Shown here piece by piece: positions 47,033 to 58,700 of a stretch of DNA of 64,000 nt. Numbering within the stretch: position 1 is the stretch's first letter; each line of letters begins with the position of its first letter. Source of the stretch: Hydnum rufescens UP504. Taxonomy: Eukaryota > Basidiomycota > Agaricomycetes > Cantharellales > Hydnaceae. The position numbers and the translations under genes were made by a program. The notes beneath the pieces are model-generated. The model made no database searches, was not told the origin of the DNA, and was given only the letters and a program-made list of their open reading frames with translations. Location of the stretch: assembly GCA_014904985.1 (NCBI GenBank), contig MU128954.1:70765-134764 (forward strand). The letters are read 5' to 3'.

Positions 47033-47282
47033 CGGGTGGCTTATGCTTATCCTGTCATCCACCATTATTTCAGCAACATTTTAGTCATTTGTAGTTCCCA
47101 CCATCCGGAGGAGGCATTATTAAAGCCACTCGTTAGCCGCCCAGGGAGCCGCATTGGGTTGCTTATCCTTGTCCAGTCATCCACCATGATTTGAGCAGCA
47201 TTTTAGTCATTTGCATCCTCCATTGACTAGTGGAGTATGGCGGGCATCATCGAAGCCACCCTGAGCCACCCAGCGAAAGGAT
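47033..47282. repeat. Degenerate tandem repeat, about 120-130-bp unit
   Basis: Two adjacent units share GTCATCCACCAT, ATTT(C/G)AGCA(A/G)CATTTTAG and TCATTTG, then AAGCCAC and GCC(G/A)CCCAG. A third, poorer partial unit may follow to about 47340. Confidence 0.6.
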
Positions 47283-47615
47283 TCTCCATTATCTTTGAGC
47301 AGCGTGGGTTGATTACCTGGATTTGTCATCTATAATTATTCAGAATGCTATCTTTTGCCGCCGGAAGTCTAGAGCATAGTTCGGCTCAATTCCCGCCTAG
47401 AGGGTATTTAGGTTGGGAACGACGTCGGCACCGGAAGCAAATTGGGGGCGCCGCGTCCTTTGCCCGCCTCTGCACCCATTCCTCAGTGAATCGGCATGAA
47501 GTTCAACAGCCGTATGAAAAATGGCGAGAGGTGCATATCAACCAAAGGAATGACGAATTAGGCCCAAACTGACAGAGGAGCTGTTCAAATCAGTGCATCC
47601 GATCTATGGGAATAG

Positions 47616-48430
47616 TGTCCGCCGGCCGTGTCCGGCAGACGGACAAAGACAATAGGCAAAAGCGCAAAGCTAGAGTGAGGGAAACAGATGTCCAAAGAAG
47701 CTGCTGGATGAGCAAGTGTCTCAAGGAGGAATCTTGTTTATGTAACACAGGCTGCCTGCGGGTGCCGAGGGTGGTGGCATACTAATAACTGTACATGCTT
47801 ATGCAGTGTTAAGGTTTAAGTACAAAAGTAATTCTTTCTTTATAGTACGGGGTGAGGATGAGGCGTGAGTCCGCGGGGGCTAATTGTGGAGTTATCTTTG
47901 GTGGTGGCTGTGTGAATGGCCAGAAATAAAATAAGGCTTTCCACACGACACCTTGGGAGTTCCCACTGTTTGTTTGAGGCGCAGGGTGGTGGTCCCCCAG
48001 ACCATCATCCGTATAGCCTAAGGTATCCATTGTCTGTCAATGTTTGTCGAGGGCGCCGGAAGCCAATAGGGATGTTGCGAAGTATACGCATTTCATCACC
48101 CAGTTTTGCGACAGGGTATGGCATTGGGTGCTCCCAACAACAAGGGAGGCAGAGGTGTACTGCGGAAGGGTCTGAGTTTGGACCTGCCTTTGCGCGTGGT
48201 CCGCCAGTTCGTTCCCGCATGGCCGCCCAGTCGATAAAAATATCAATATCCGGGTATCGCTGTGCGGAAGCAGTCTTGGGCTTTGCCCAGGCTGCCATCG
48301 AAAACCCTGGATATTTCACCAGTGTTATCAACGTAGAAGTTGATTCTTTTCCCGTCGGCACTCTATAAGCGCCCGCCACTGGTGTAAAGTCCGACCTTAT
48401 GTCCGGGGTGCCGGACACGGCCGGCGGACA
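47616..48430. mobile_element. Candidate 815-bp DNA element with 22-bp terminal inverted repeats
   Basis: Left end 47616-47637 begins TGTCCGCCGGCC. Right end 48409-48430 is its perfect 22-bp reverse complement, ending GGCCGGCGGACA. Weaker pairing continues inward (GGACAAAG against the complement of CTTATGTCC). Flanks are GGGAATAG on the left and GAAATAG on the right, similar but not an exact target duplication. The interior has no supported frame. The GC-rich ends stand out from the AT-richer surroundings. Confidence 0.6.
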
Positions 48431-49567
48431 GAAATAGTGGCAGTGACGAACTCTCACAGCACCCTTCAAATCATTTCATTGCAACCCATCTGGGGTAATA
48501 CCCGACATGAGGGCCACTACTTGTTCCGGTCCCTCATTAATCGTCAGGCCCCTCCAACTTTATTCTCATTACGTGATCGAGCGGCTGTGACGAGTGAGTG
48601 GCGGCCGTGTGGCATTTTGGAAACCCGCTGGACGTGGGCTGGAACTGACACTTCACGATTCAGGGGGTTCCATCTCTAGGTATCGCTGCCACTCAAGTCA
48701 AGGCTCACTAAGGGGTGATAAGTGTAAATCCAGACTGAGGCGGACGGCTATTAGTAAGTCAATACACTTCAATCGTGTTATTGCCGCTGCGCAGTGGTCC
48801 CAAACGGCGAGTATTGTATCTGACGGCTTGATGGGAACTATTGGATGATCGCCTCGTCGGGGGATCGGGCTCATTGAATTGGGGGATGTGGCTGCCGACG
48901 GAAGCGCTCTTCGCGTGATCTGATGTGGCTTGGGAGGGCGGGGTGGGCGGGGTGAACTAACTCCCTAGATTAGCTTACAAACTGAAGTGAGCATCAATCC
49001 ATCATAGTATGAATCATAGTCCCAATGCTAATGGCTTCAGCGGTACATTCAGAGGCAGCCCAAAATCTGTTTTGCGACGGCACGATGCATGGTCAACGTA
49101 CAAGACCCTCGCTCGCACTTGGTAAGTGTTTGTTCCGGGATCTCTCACCACTAATGTCCAGGAACGAGTGTGGGGGCGTGGAGCCCTCCCTAGTATGGAA
49201 TTATATATGTGAGGCAATTTGACTGAAATATTTACTACCGTAATAGGGTTGCATGCGAACCCAATAGTGCGGGGCTATTGCAACCGATCGAGTTGATGCG
49301 CCCAAAAGCAAGACGGAGGAGGCGGCACCGTGGATATAAATTAGAGAGTCGCCGCAGAAGATCCGCACACGAGTGGTGTAAGCTTCAGTCAGTGGAAAAA
49401 AGAACTTTCTGTGGCCGACTCTGTGCCGAATTCCGGGATGAAAAACCATTCTCCATGCCACGATTATGACACCCAACAGGATATTTGGCTGACTTCTTTT
49501 CCCGGTTCACAGCAAGGAAAGATTTCTCGCCTTTATAAAACATGATACTGCACACCCAGTAGTCCAA
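48431..49567. other. Intergenic, no gene supported
   Basis: About 1.1 kb before the Zn2Cys6 gene. It contains a short G-rich run (GGGCGGGGTGGGCGGGG near 48939) and otherwise nothing recognised. Confidence 0.4.
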
Positions 49568-51701
49568 ATGCCACACGCGAGAGCCTCGATTATCGGGGGC
49601 AACTACCCATTCATTCCAACAACTCTTGGCCGTGGAGAAGCTTGCTTTGGTTGTAGAAAGCATAAGACTGTGAGCTGCTTCTCTCTACCCTCGAGTCATG
49701 CTGCATGTTCAGGATGAATTTCCCATAATGACAGAAATGCGACGGTAGAAAGCCCTCATGCGTCCAGTGTGAGATTCATGGACGGCGCTGTGCATACATT
49801 ACTCCTGTCTCAAGAGTCAAGAAACTGGAAGAACGGGTCAAAGAGCTTGAATCTCAACTCCAGGACGCGGTCGATTATTCGCCCCTAGTTTTGCATTTGC
49901 CTATCATGAAGGCCTCGTCCCCCCTTTTCTGCGGTTCCCTAGTCTCCCGGATCCCGTGGACCTCACTCTTCACACTCACCCGGCCCCTCCAATGACTCGC
50001 GATGCTGCCATTCAGAGCCTTCTCGCCTGGGATCCGAATCATTCAATGTCGCATTCTCTTCGTTTGAATCTGTAGGTAACGCGTAGAGAAAATATATTCA
50101 TCACTAAATTCGAAACTGTCAGGTTTGACACATTCCTGAACCACCAAGCCCAATACAGCGTCGACGTTTATCTTCCTAGATTCAGGGAGCGCGTGAACCT
50201 TCCTTCTACCCATCCCGATGGCCTTCATCCTTCCCTTGTCAATGCGATCCTTCTTGCTACCAGTTCTAGCTTCGGCCCCGATGCCAAACCATACGAAGAT
50301 CTATTCCTTCGACGTGCTCGCGAACAATTTCAACACAGCTTGGCCCATGCCGATCGCCTAGAGGACTTTTTTTGGGCCTGTATTATCACAACTTGGTATT
50401 ATATTCGCAACGGACGGATCCATGAGGCCTATCACTTGGCCACTAGTGAGAGCTGAATGAGTTTTTTCCAACGAATTGAAACTGACATGCAGCCTGTAGC
50501 CACGATAAGATTCGCTCTTGCTTGTGGTCTTGATCAGATATCGGACCCCAGCACGTATGCCATAACTCCTTCCATAGGCCTCCTTCCTACACCTCCGGGA
50601 TATGTTTGAGGTTGCCGAGCGCATTAATATATGGTGGTCTGTTTACCTTGTAGAAAGACGATTGTCTCTCTACATGGCACTCCCTGGGGGTCTACCTCAT
50701 GGCGCACATCCAGTTCGTTCATAGCCTCATTCCTGCTGAACTTTGAACTAACATGTACCCGGTAGAATTTTACAACCCCATGGCCGCGATCTTTTTCTGA
50801 TGTCGCAAGAGTACGTTTCTTCTCCTGGTCCTGAATTTGTTCATTTATGCGATATTTCCAGTATGGTCTCGACAACTGGCCGAATGATGGCTTGAACGGA
50901 TTATTGTCTCGAGGCGCAACGTTGACAACAGTCGCTTCCGACAGTTTATTAGGCCTTCGGGCAAAGAGCATCGCCCTGCTTGCCCGCGCCGCCTGGTCTG
51001 TGTACACGTCACGATGTGCGTGCCCCTTTGCTAGATACGCGTGACCGGTATGAATTTCCTCTTGGCCCACAGCCTCAGTCCCAGAGGAGTTTTGGGTTAC
51101 GCACGTCCGCACAGATAACGCTATTTCTCGCGTCCAAGAAACTTTGCCGAGTGTGAAAGAAGAGCACCACCCCATGACTGGGGATACTGTACATCAAATA
51201 AATCCCACCCTCGTTCATATCCACATTACCACATATACTTCTGTCATCATCACTCACCAGGTCACTTCGGATGTTGATCCCTCTGCATATGAAAAGTGCT
51301 TGAAGGCAGCACGGGCCATGGCAGCTGTCACTCGGGATATACACGGTGATCTCTCTATGTTGTATGCTCAGACATTTCTTGGTGTAAGTGCTCGTCATTC
51401 TGTTTCTCGGCCGGTTTTGTTCTAAGCCAGAAAACCGTAGCCTATGCTATGCAGTGGCGCTCAGTTCCTCGAGCAAGAGATCAAAAGACTACATGCCTCA
51501 GGTAGTCCAGATCATGTTCCTGAACTGAGAAACGCACAACAAGATTTAGCATCCATCGCCTATGCTCTCTGGAGTCTTGTAGGATTATACCCTGGTCTCG
51601 GTCAGTACTGTCTCCATCTGGATATTTATTCTGGACATGTCTTAATAGTCTTGCATATAGTCCCGTACCTCCATCGGATCCGATCTTTGCTTGATGACTA
51701 G
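49568..51701 (+). CDS. Zn2Cys6 fungal transcription factor, with frame breaks
   Basis: ATG 49568 (MPHARASIIGGNY). Exon 1 (49568-49669) ends in ACFGCRKHKT, and a 65-nt intron joins KCDGRKPSCVQCEIHGRRC. All six cysteines of the zinc cluster are present with normal spacing. A linker coiled coil follows (VSRVKKLEERVKELESQL), then the fungal-specific regulatory domain: FAYHEGLVPPFLRFPSLPDP, VDVYLPRFRERVN, HPDGLHPSLVNAILLATSS, AREQFQHSLAHADRLEDFFW, IRFALACGLDQISD and VAERINIWWSVYLVERR. Later parts (LLGLRAKSIALLARAAW, DPSAYEKCLKAARAMAAVTR) fit the family. The frame breaks after LQLQD near the C4 run at 49882-49885 and again near CCTCCGGGA at 50593. It is either a decaying gene or a gene with sequence errors. 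The 3' end is approximate. Confidence 0.75.
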
Positions 51702-52354
51702 GACATGTAGCGGAAAATCGCTAGGAGTTTTTTGTTACAGCCTACTCGTTTGCAGGCTGTTCATTTAATTCCTAGTCCACTCGATAGAGCATTTGCTGAT
51801 CGTAGACTGAAAGTTGTAGCATATTCAGGGTATGTATATTAACTGGAAATTATGGTGGTCACTGTATGTACTTGGAAAAAAAACAACCAAAAAAACACGC
51901 ATATACTCATCAACGTAGCTTTCTTGAGGGGCTGGTTACGACGTGACATATCCTACTTTGCATCCGCTGTCATATTACACAATTTCCCGGGTGCTGGCCA
52001 CAGGCGCCCGGGATAAAATTTCCGCCTGAATCATGCCTCACGGGCCAAACTTTTGACACTCAGAATGACGATTCAAAAATCCCACTCGGGGGGGAGTTTT
52101 GCGCAATCGGAGGCACCAGTTTAAGGATAATTGTGGCCGCCGCCTTGGGGTGTGGGAGGGCATATTCAAAGCACAGTCAGTATGATCTTGTAAAGTTGTG
52201 CTGCGCTTCACGGGCCTTGAATCGGTCTGTTCTGACAGCTAGAATCCGCATTCGTGGTGCGTTGTTTATCATTAACCAACCCCTAGATTATAGCAATGCA
52301 GGGTTCCGACCAAAGTAGTATGGAGCCCCATAACCGGAGAGAATAGGCAGATCT
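51702..52354. other. Intergenic between convergent genes, nothing recognised
   Basis: About 650 bp between the transcription factor and the permease, which read towards each other. No supported feature. Confidence 0.45.
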
Positions 52355-54643
52355 TCATTTCTCGGCGTACGCAGCAACATCGTTCTCAACATCTCTTGGA
52401 GAAGGTTCCCGCTCCACGACACCCTCCTTATCGTTGTCGGTGGACTCGTCCGAGGGAAGCACAAGGTTGAGGATGACAGCGACGACTCCAGCGGCAAGGA
52501 CTAGATTACCATGATGACACAGAAGTTCCGTAAGCTTTCATCATGCCTCGCACGTCTAAGCCAGGTGGGAAAGGGAAATTCTGCTTACAAGGCGTAGAAA
52601 GCACAATTGTAATAGAATCAAAGAATCCCAACAGTCCCGCAGACTTCCCAGCACGAACTTTATCGAACAGATGTTGGAAAATTCCGGGGACGAGGATATC
52701 GCCAAGACCGAATGATAACGCTCCCGCTAGACAATCCGTTCTCGTCGTGTCCATTTGATGTATGACAAGACACGCAGCCCGAGACTGCCACCGATGCGAA
52801 TAGGAACGTCGTCACGCCACCGAGGACTGGATTAGGGACTAGTTTGGAATCTAGATCAGCACGCAGTTCAAGCTTCGGAGACATGTCACTAAGCGCACTA
52901 GCTAGGAATACTCCGGAGAGCTTGCCCAAAATGCCGAATAGAACAAGGAAGCCACAGCACCATCGCCCAGCACCTCTGTTAGCACATCGAGTGATTGCTA
53001 TAACACCATTGTTCTTTGAGAAATCAAGAACAAAAAATTGAGGGCGACAATCCGGCGGCGAGGAAGTGCGTTATGCGTACCTGAGCGAAAATGGACAAAG
53101 GAGGGACCGTGAAGAGAGCTGAAAAGAAACCACCCAATCCATCCGACTGTGACAGAAAATTATGTCACCACGGTCTAATATGCCTCTAGTGCAGAAACTA
53201 CAAGCACTGACCAGAACGCCGCCCTGGATGCGGGAATCAAAATCTGGACCTTCGACTTCGACACGGGAAACCTCGGCTGCCGCCGTGATGTCCCCGATAG
53301 CCTCCATGGCTAACGAGACTTGGACCAACAGATGAGCAAAAGACATATCTAGAGATATTATGAAGATACTTACTATACACAGCTAGCATCGGCAGAATTG
53401 AGGGAGGATGGACTCGGATTTTGAACGTGTGCACCCTTGGAATAAAAAGGAATTAGGGGCGTGTTGAGCCTGTATAACGCTACACAGGGAATCTGATGCT
53501 GCACCTACCATAAGAAGGTGATCGCTGGTGACGTCCTGATACTACCACCATCGATATAACCTGCTGCTCCAGCCACAATACATCCTACAACCAATCCCAA
53601 CACGATGGATGCGTTCTTTAAGAACGGACTCCCAAATATTTCAGCCAGCAATATAGTACTGAAACTCAGGAATCCAAGACCAATGTACTTCGGGGAACCC
53701 CAGGTAAGATGTTTCCGTCCAGTACAAGCCACAGTCTGCGCAGCAGTCGAGACGGACGCCATGCAGCTGGAGCCACCGCCCCAATTCACGATACCGGACG
53801 AACCTATCAACGACCCTCCGATGAGGACTATAACTGTCCCGGTGACGATGGGTGGAAATATGTTTCGGAGAGTCTTGACTGGAAGGAAGGATAAGAATAT
53901 TTCAATAAACGCACAAATAAGACTCGTTCCGAGAAGCATTCCATAGGCATCAGGGCATGGGAGGCGGGTGACGACGCCCGACGCAGAAATGCTCGTCGGG
54001 CACGTGCCATTGGCGTACAGTGTATTAAAGATCTATCGAAAAGAGGTCGATTTTTTCTAGCACTGGGCTGTCACGATTGAAACGACGTACAGAGAACGCG
54101 GTACTAAGGGTCGCGAAGCTTGTCCCGACAACGGAGATGAGGCCTGTGCCCAGGCGGAACCTCCCCCAGAGCTTAATTCTGGACATCTGCACTGAGCTCA
54201 GAATACCACATCCGATCAGACTGGCACTAATTAGGTAGGATAGTAGTTGACCATCAAGGGACAACGCGCTGGAAAGGATGATGGGTGGAGTAATCAATCC
54301 CGCCAACATCGCCAAGCTATCTGTCCAAATCAAGACAGCGATGAGGGAGAGAAAAAGGCCAAGGTAGAGGGGATATTCTCTCACGTTGAAAGCCACACAC
54401 CATAGCAAGGAGGATGGGAAGTTCAGCATCCAGAGGGTAGAAGGGAGGTGGCCGCGTCTTGGTGTTTGAGAAGGAAAATGGGAGGGTTGGGGTGCAAAGC
54501 CACGCGTAATGGTAGTCTCCAAGCCATCCATCCCTAGTGGTCACCTTACGAACGGTGCGTTTGAGGGTGCGGAGCCCCCGGGACTTGGGAGATGGCGAGG
54601 ACGTGGTTGGGACTGGCGTTGGTGATGGTTGCCGGTCGGCCAT
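52355..54643 (-). CDS. UapA/UapC-type uric acid-xanthine permease (NCS2/NAT family)
   Basis: Plasma-membrane proton symporter for purines. ATG 54643 (MADRQPSPTPVPTTSS), with a hydrophilic N-terminus containing TRDGWLGDYHYAWLCTP. A splice then creates the hallmark QHSLAMLAGLITPPIIL. Further conserved blocks are GTGLISVVGTSFATLS, LPVKTLRNIFPPIVTG and LIGSSGIVNWGGG, then EAIGDITAAAEVS. LFTVPPLSIFAQ joins across an intron to NNGVIAITRCANR, the NAT signature Q-N-x-G-x4-T-R, complete only after splicing. About 12-14 hydrophobic segments are spread over 10 or so exons. The C-tail ends DVENDVAAYAEK* (stop at 52355). Some splice joins between 53040 and 53500 are approximate. No other purine-catabolism gene is adjacent. 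Confidence 0.92.
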
Positions 54644-55791
54644 AGTATTCGTGGGGCGAGGTTGGGGAAACTAAGCGATCGCACCGCAGATTGTCTATCT
54701 CGCCACTTCATCGCACTAGATATCGGAAGCAAAGTCGCTTGTTGTTGGTGTTGTTCTCACACAAGATGTGTCTAGAGAAGCCAGAGCTTATTTCCGACAT
54801 TGGGTGCAATCTCTCTGATATACTAGACAGGGCGGAGGGCCAAACAAGCGAAAACGTGGCCTCAAGACAACACTAGTATACCTATCGTGATATTACTAAT
54901 ATGACATGTACTCGCATCTCTTGGGCGCTGTAGGGCCGTGCACTGCAACCGAGGAATTCACCCAATCCATTCTATCAATAGGGACAGAGCTAGGGTTGTC
55001 CGCACTCCTCAGCCGAGACCGGAAGGTGTTTGTCCACTGTAGTGGGGAATCCAAAGACATCAGCTTGAGAGCCAACTGACCTTGTTTTGCATTTTTGTTA
55101 CCATTTTTGCTCCGTATACAGTATTGTAAAGGACCCTATTATTCTGGAGCTATGCAGTCTAGAATACGAGTAAGCATTGAGGGGTACTCTGCATTTTCAA
55201 TTGAGGTGGACATCTGTTCATCATTTCTTTGGCCCAGGGTCATCACGGAGATCTAGCTAGAGTTCACCAAATCCGGTCTTGTCAATGGAGGTCGGTTCGT
55301 CTAAGATCCCAACATATACGTTAAGTCCAGGTGTGAGCTTTCTCAGTGATGACAGGGATTCGTTGTTGTGAGAAGCTCCATCCGTGCTGATGCGGGCTAA
55401 TCCTTACTGTAAATGATACCGAATATGCGCGTCAGTTTCTTCACGGCCTCAAATTATTGCAGTACTTCCGATGGTCGAGTCCTTTTCATTGAAACATCAT
55501 GGAAGGGGAACTGCTCCCGGCACACCTGAAAAGTGCTGCCTATTTCGGTAGTTCGATAAAGAAGCGGTCTGTGTGTCGACGGTCCATGGGGTTAGTCGGT
55601 GCAGTGATTTGCGAACGTCATGGTTGAATGCTAGGGTTTCTCTTCGGGGATTGATTCTGACTGGGAGTCCACCAAAAGTAGGTGACCGTATTGAATCCAT
55701 AGTGTATCGGGAGAACGTATTTTGGGTGGGGTTTGAATCTTTGGACGGCACTTTTACTATGCACGTGACCTGGTGGTGAGTTGTTGAAACG
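54644..55791. other. Divergent intergenic region, no gene supported
   Basis: 1.15 kb separating the permease (-) and Yta7 (+) genes; both promoters lie here. No TATA box or other motif I would defend. Confidence 0.45.
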
Positions 55792-58700
55792 ATGAACGAA
55801 GAGGAAAGTGAATACGAAGACAACCTCGGCACTCCACGACCTCAATCGCCTCCACCTGCGAGCCTAAAGATCAGAATAATCAAGCCGAAACTACCTCTAG
55901 AGTCCAGCATGATTCCTAGCCATCGAGCGTCGCGCTCCAGTACAAGACCTCCTGATCGGCCTGTTCGAGAGACTCGACTACGTTCGCGCGTCAGCTACGA
56001 TGATGCTACCCCCACGGATGATTCTTCTCCCAGGCATGTGCCTCCTCCACGTACCACTCGGTCTGGTAGAAATGCCCCCAGCATGTACGTGGATGATTTT
56101 CCTGACGACGAAGACGACGACGATATACCCCCTCGCCGCCTGGGGAAGAAACGGATGTCTTCCACACGCTCAACCCGGAGGAGTGGTGATGCACAAGATT
56201 TTGTGGTAGATGATCGCGACGACGAGCTCTCCGACCGTCCATACCCTTTACGGTCCCGAGTGCGAAAACCCCCAACCCCCAACCACCGCGCGGTCCCCCG
56301 CAGACAACCATCCCGTAGAAAGAATGACGATGATGGCGATGGCGAATTTCAATTAACAGAGAAGAGCGAGTTGGAAAGCGACGATGGCCCAAGTCATGAC
56401 GATGACGCTCCCATTACCTCTCCATCCCCTTCTCCAGGGCCGACTCACCGGGGAAATATGCATGTCAATCACAGTCCTCGAGGGTACACCCTCCGCCCCC
56501 AGCGAAAACCCGTTAATTATGAAATACCCCCACCACTAGACGTTGACCTTTTTGCGGATGCTCCCAATACAAATGGGAGAAGCAAGGGGGCAGGAAGAGC
56601 GTCTCGGGCTGCGTTCACTCGTACCGGGAGCCAGGGTTTTCTCGGCACATTTGCCACGCTCCCCCCTCCACCTCCCATAAACAATGACTCGGACTCGGAC
56701 GATCCCAATAATCCAGCAGCAAAACCTCTTTCTGGTCCGACCCCATCAGGAAGCGGGGGTGGATTAATTGGTGGAGGGAGCTTAACGGCTGGGGACCTGG
56801 CTGCCGCCGCCGGCACACCTGCAAACTTTGGCAAAGTAAGCAAAGATAGTGGTGCGTATCACCCCTCATGTCAACAACAAGCTATATCTCATGAGTCATG
56901 CGACGTGTAGCTCTTGCTGACACAGATCCTCTTGGAGTCAACGTAAATGTGACCTTCGACGAAGTTGGTGGTCTGGACGATCATATAGCTTCACTCAAGG
57001 AAATGATTACATTGCCCCTTCTCTATCCGGAAATATTCCACCAGTTCAAAATTACTCCCCCCCGAGGTGTATTGTTCCATGGTCCACCCGGCACCGGGAA
57101 GACGCTTTTGGCTCGTGCCTTGGCAGCTAGTTCTCGCAGTGGTGGAAGGGATATCTGTAAGTTGGGGATATTTTGAGCACACCTAGCGCTGATAAGGTGC
57201 ACTCACGAAATTTACAGCCTTCTTCATGCGTAAGGGTGCCGATATTCTGTCAAAATGGGTCGGTGAGGCTGAGCGACAGCTTCGCCTTCTCTTCGAGGAG
57301 GCCCGAGCCTGTCAGCCGAGCATCATATTCTTCGACGAAATTGATGGTCAGCTGGTTATTTCTCGGATTCGAGGACTGGGGTCTATTCTCATTTTCCGTA
57401 TCGTATAGGGTTGGCTCCAGTGAGAAGTAGCAAACAAGACCAGATCCATGCCAGTATCGTCTCTACACTTTTGGCACTTATGGACGGGATGGACGGGCGG
57501 GGTGCGCTTTTCGAACCTCCTCAGGCAATGAGAGACTGATCCCGGAAACAACTTGCCAGGTCAAGTAATAGTAATTGGGGCTACCAATAGGCCGGATGCC
57601 GTCGATCCAGCTCTGCGGCGTCCTGGACGCTTTGACCGTGAATTTTACTTCCCCCTTCCTAGTCTTGCCGCTCGTCAGCGTATCTTGAGGATCTTGACCA
57701 AAGGTTGGGAAGGTTGGGATGGCGACAAAGGTGAACCTATGATTCAAGTGTTGGCGGAAGCCACAAAGGGATATGCGGGCGCCGACCTTCGCGTTGGTCT
57801 AGATTTCACGCCTATTCTTCGACACATTCTGATATTTCATCGCAGGCTCTTGCTACTGAAGCGACCCTCAATGCCGTCCAACGCACATATCCACAGATTT
57901 ACAAATCTGTAGATCGTCTTGTCGTCAAGCCTGAGTCAATTCGTGTCGCCCCCAGAGATTTCCTGATCTCTGTGAAGAGTGTGTGACTTCGTTATGTGCG
58001 AAGATCCAGTACTCATAGTATTCGTTAGAACTCATTCCCTCCTCTGCGCGCTCAACGGCTTCTGCGGCGGCACCACTACCTGTTCAAATTGTTCCCCTCC
58101 TCCGAGACAGACTTGAACGTGTCAAAGATCTTCTCAATCGTATTCTGCCTATCTCAAAGCAGCGAAACGCACTTGAAGAGGCTGAATGGGAACCAGAAAA
58201 GGGCGAAGACGGGGGCTTTGAACGAGAAATGAGATTGCAAGGTACACTTCTTCGTACTGGCCTCGGTATCATCTGCCGATAATCTTGCGGATATTTAGCA
58301 ATGGAGACATTGCGGTTGCATCGACCTCGGATTTTGATCCATGGACCCCCAGGCATGGGTCAAACTTATCTTGGTGCCGCGGCACTGCATCATCTAGAGG
58401 GGTTTCATATTCAGAGCCTGGATTTGGGTTCTTTGCTTAGTGACTCGACGCGAGTGAGTGTGTAGTTTATTTGTTCTTCACCATGCTGCTCATCTGGCAT
58501 CTTGTGATAGTCTGTCGAGGCGACCATCGTTCAACTGTTCGTAGAAGCAAAACGCCACAAACCATCCGTTATTTATATTCCCTCTCTCATTGGATGGTCT
58601 GCAGCGATCTCTGATGTAGCACGTACAACTGTACGGGAGATGCTGGACTCTCTCGCTCCCACGGATCCGATTTTGCTGTTTGGGGTGGTGAACGGTAGTC

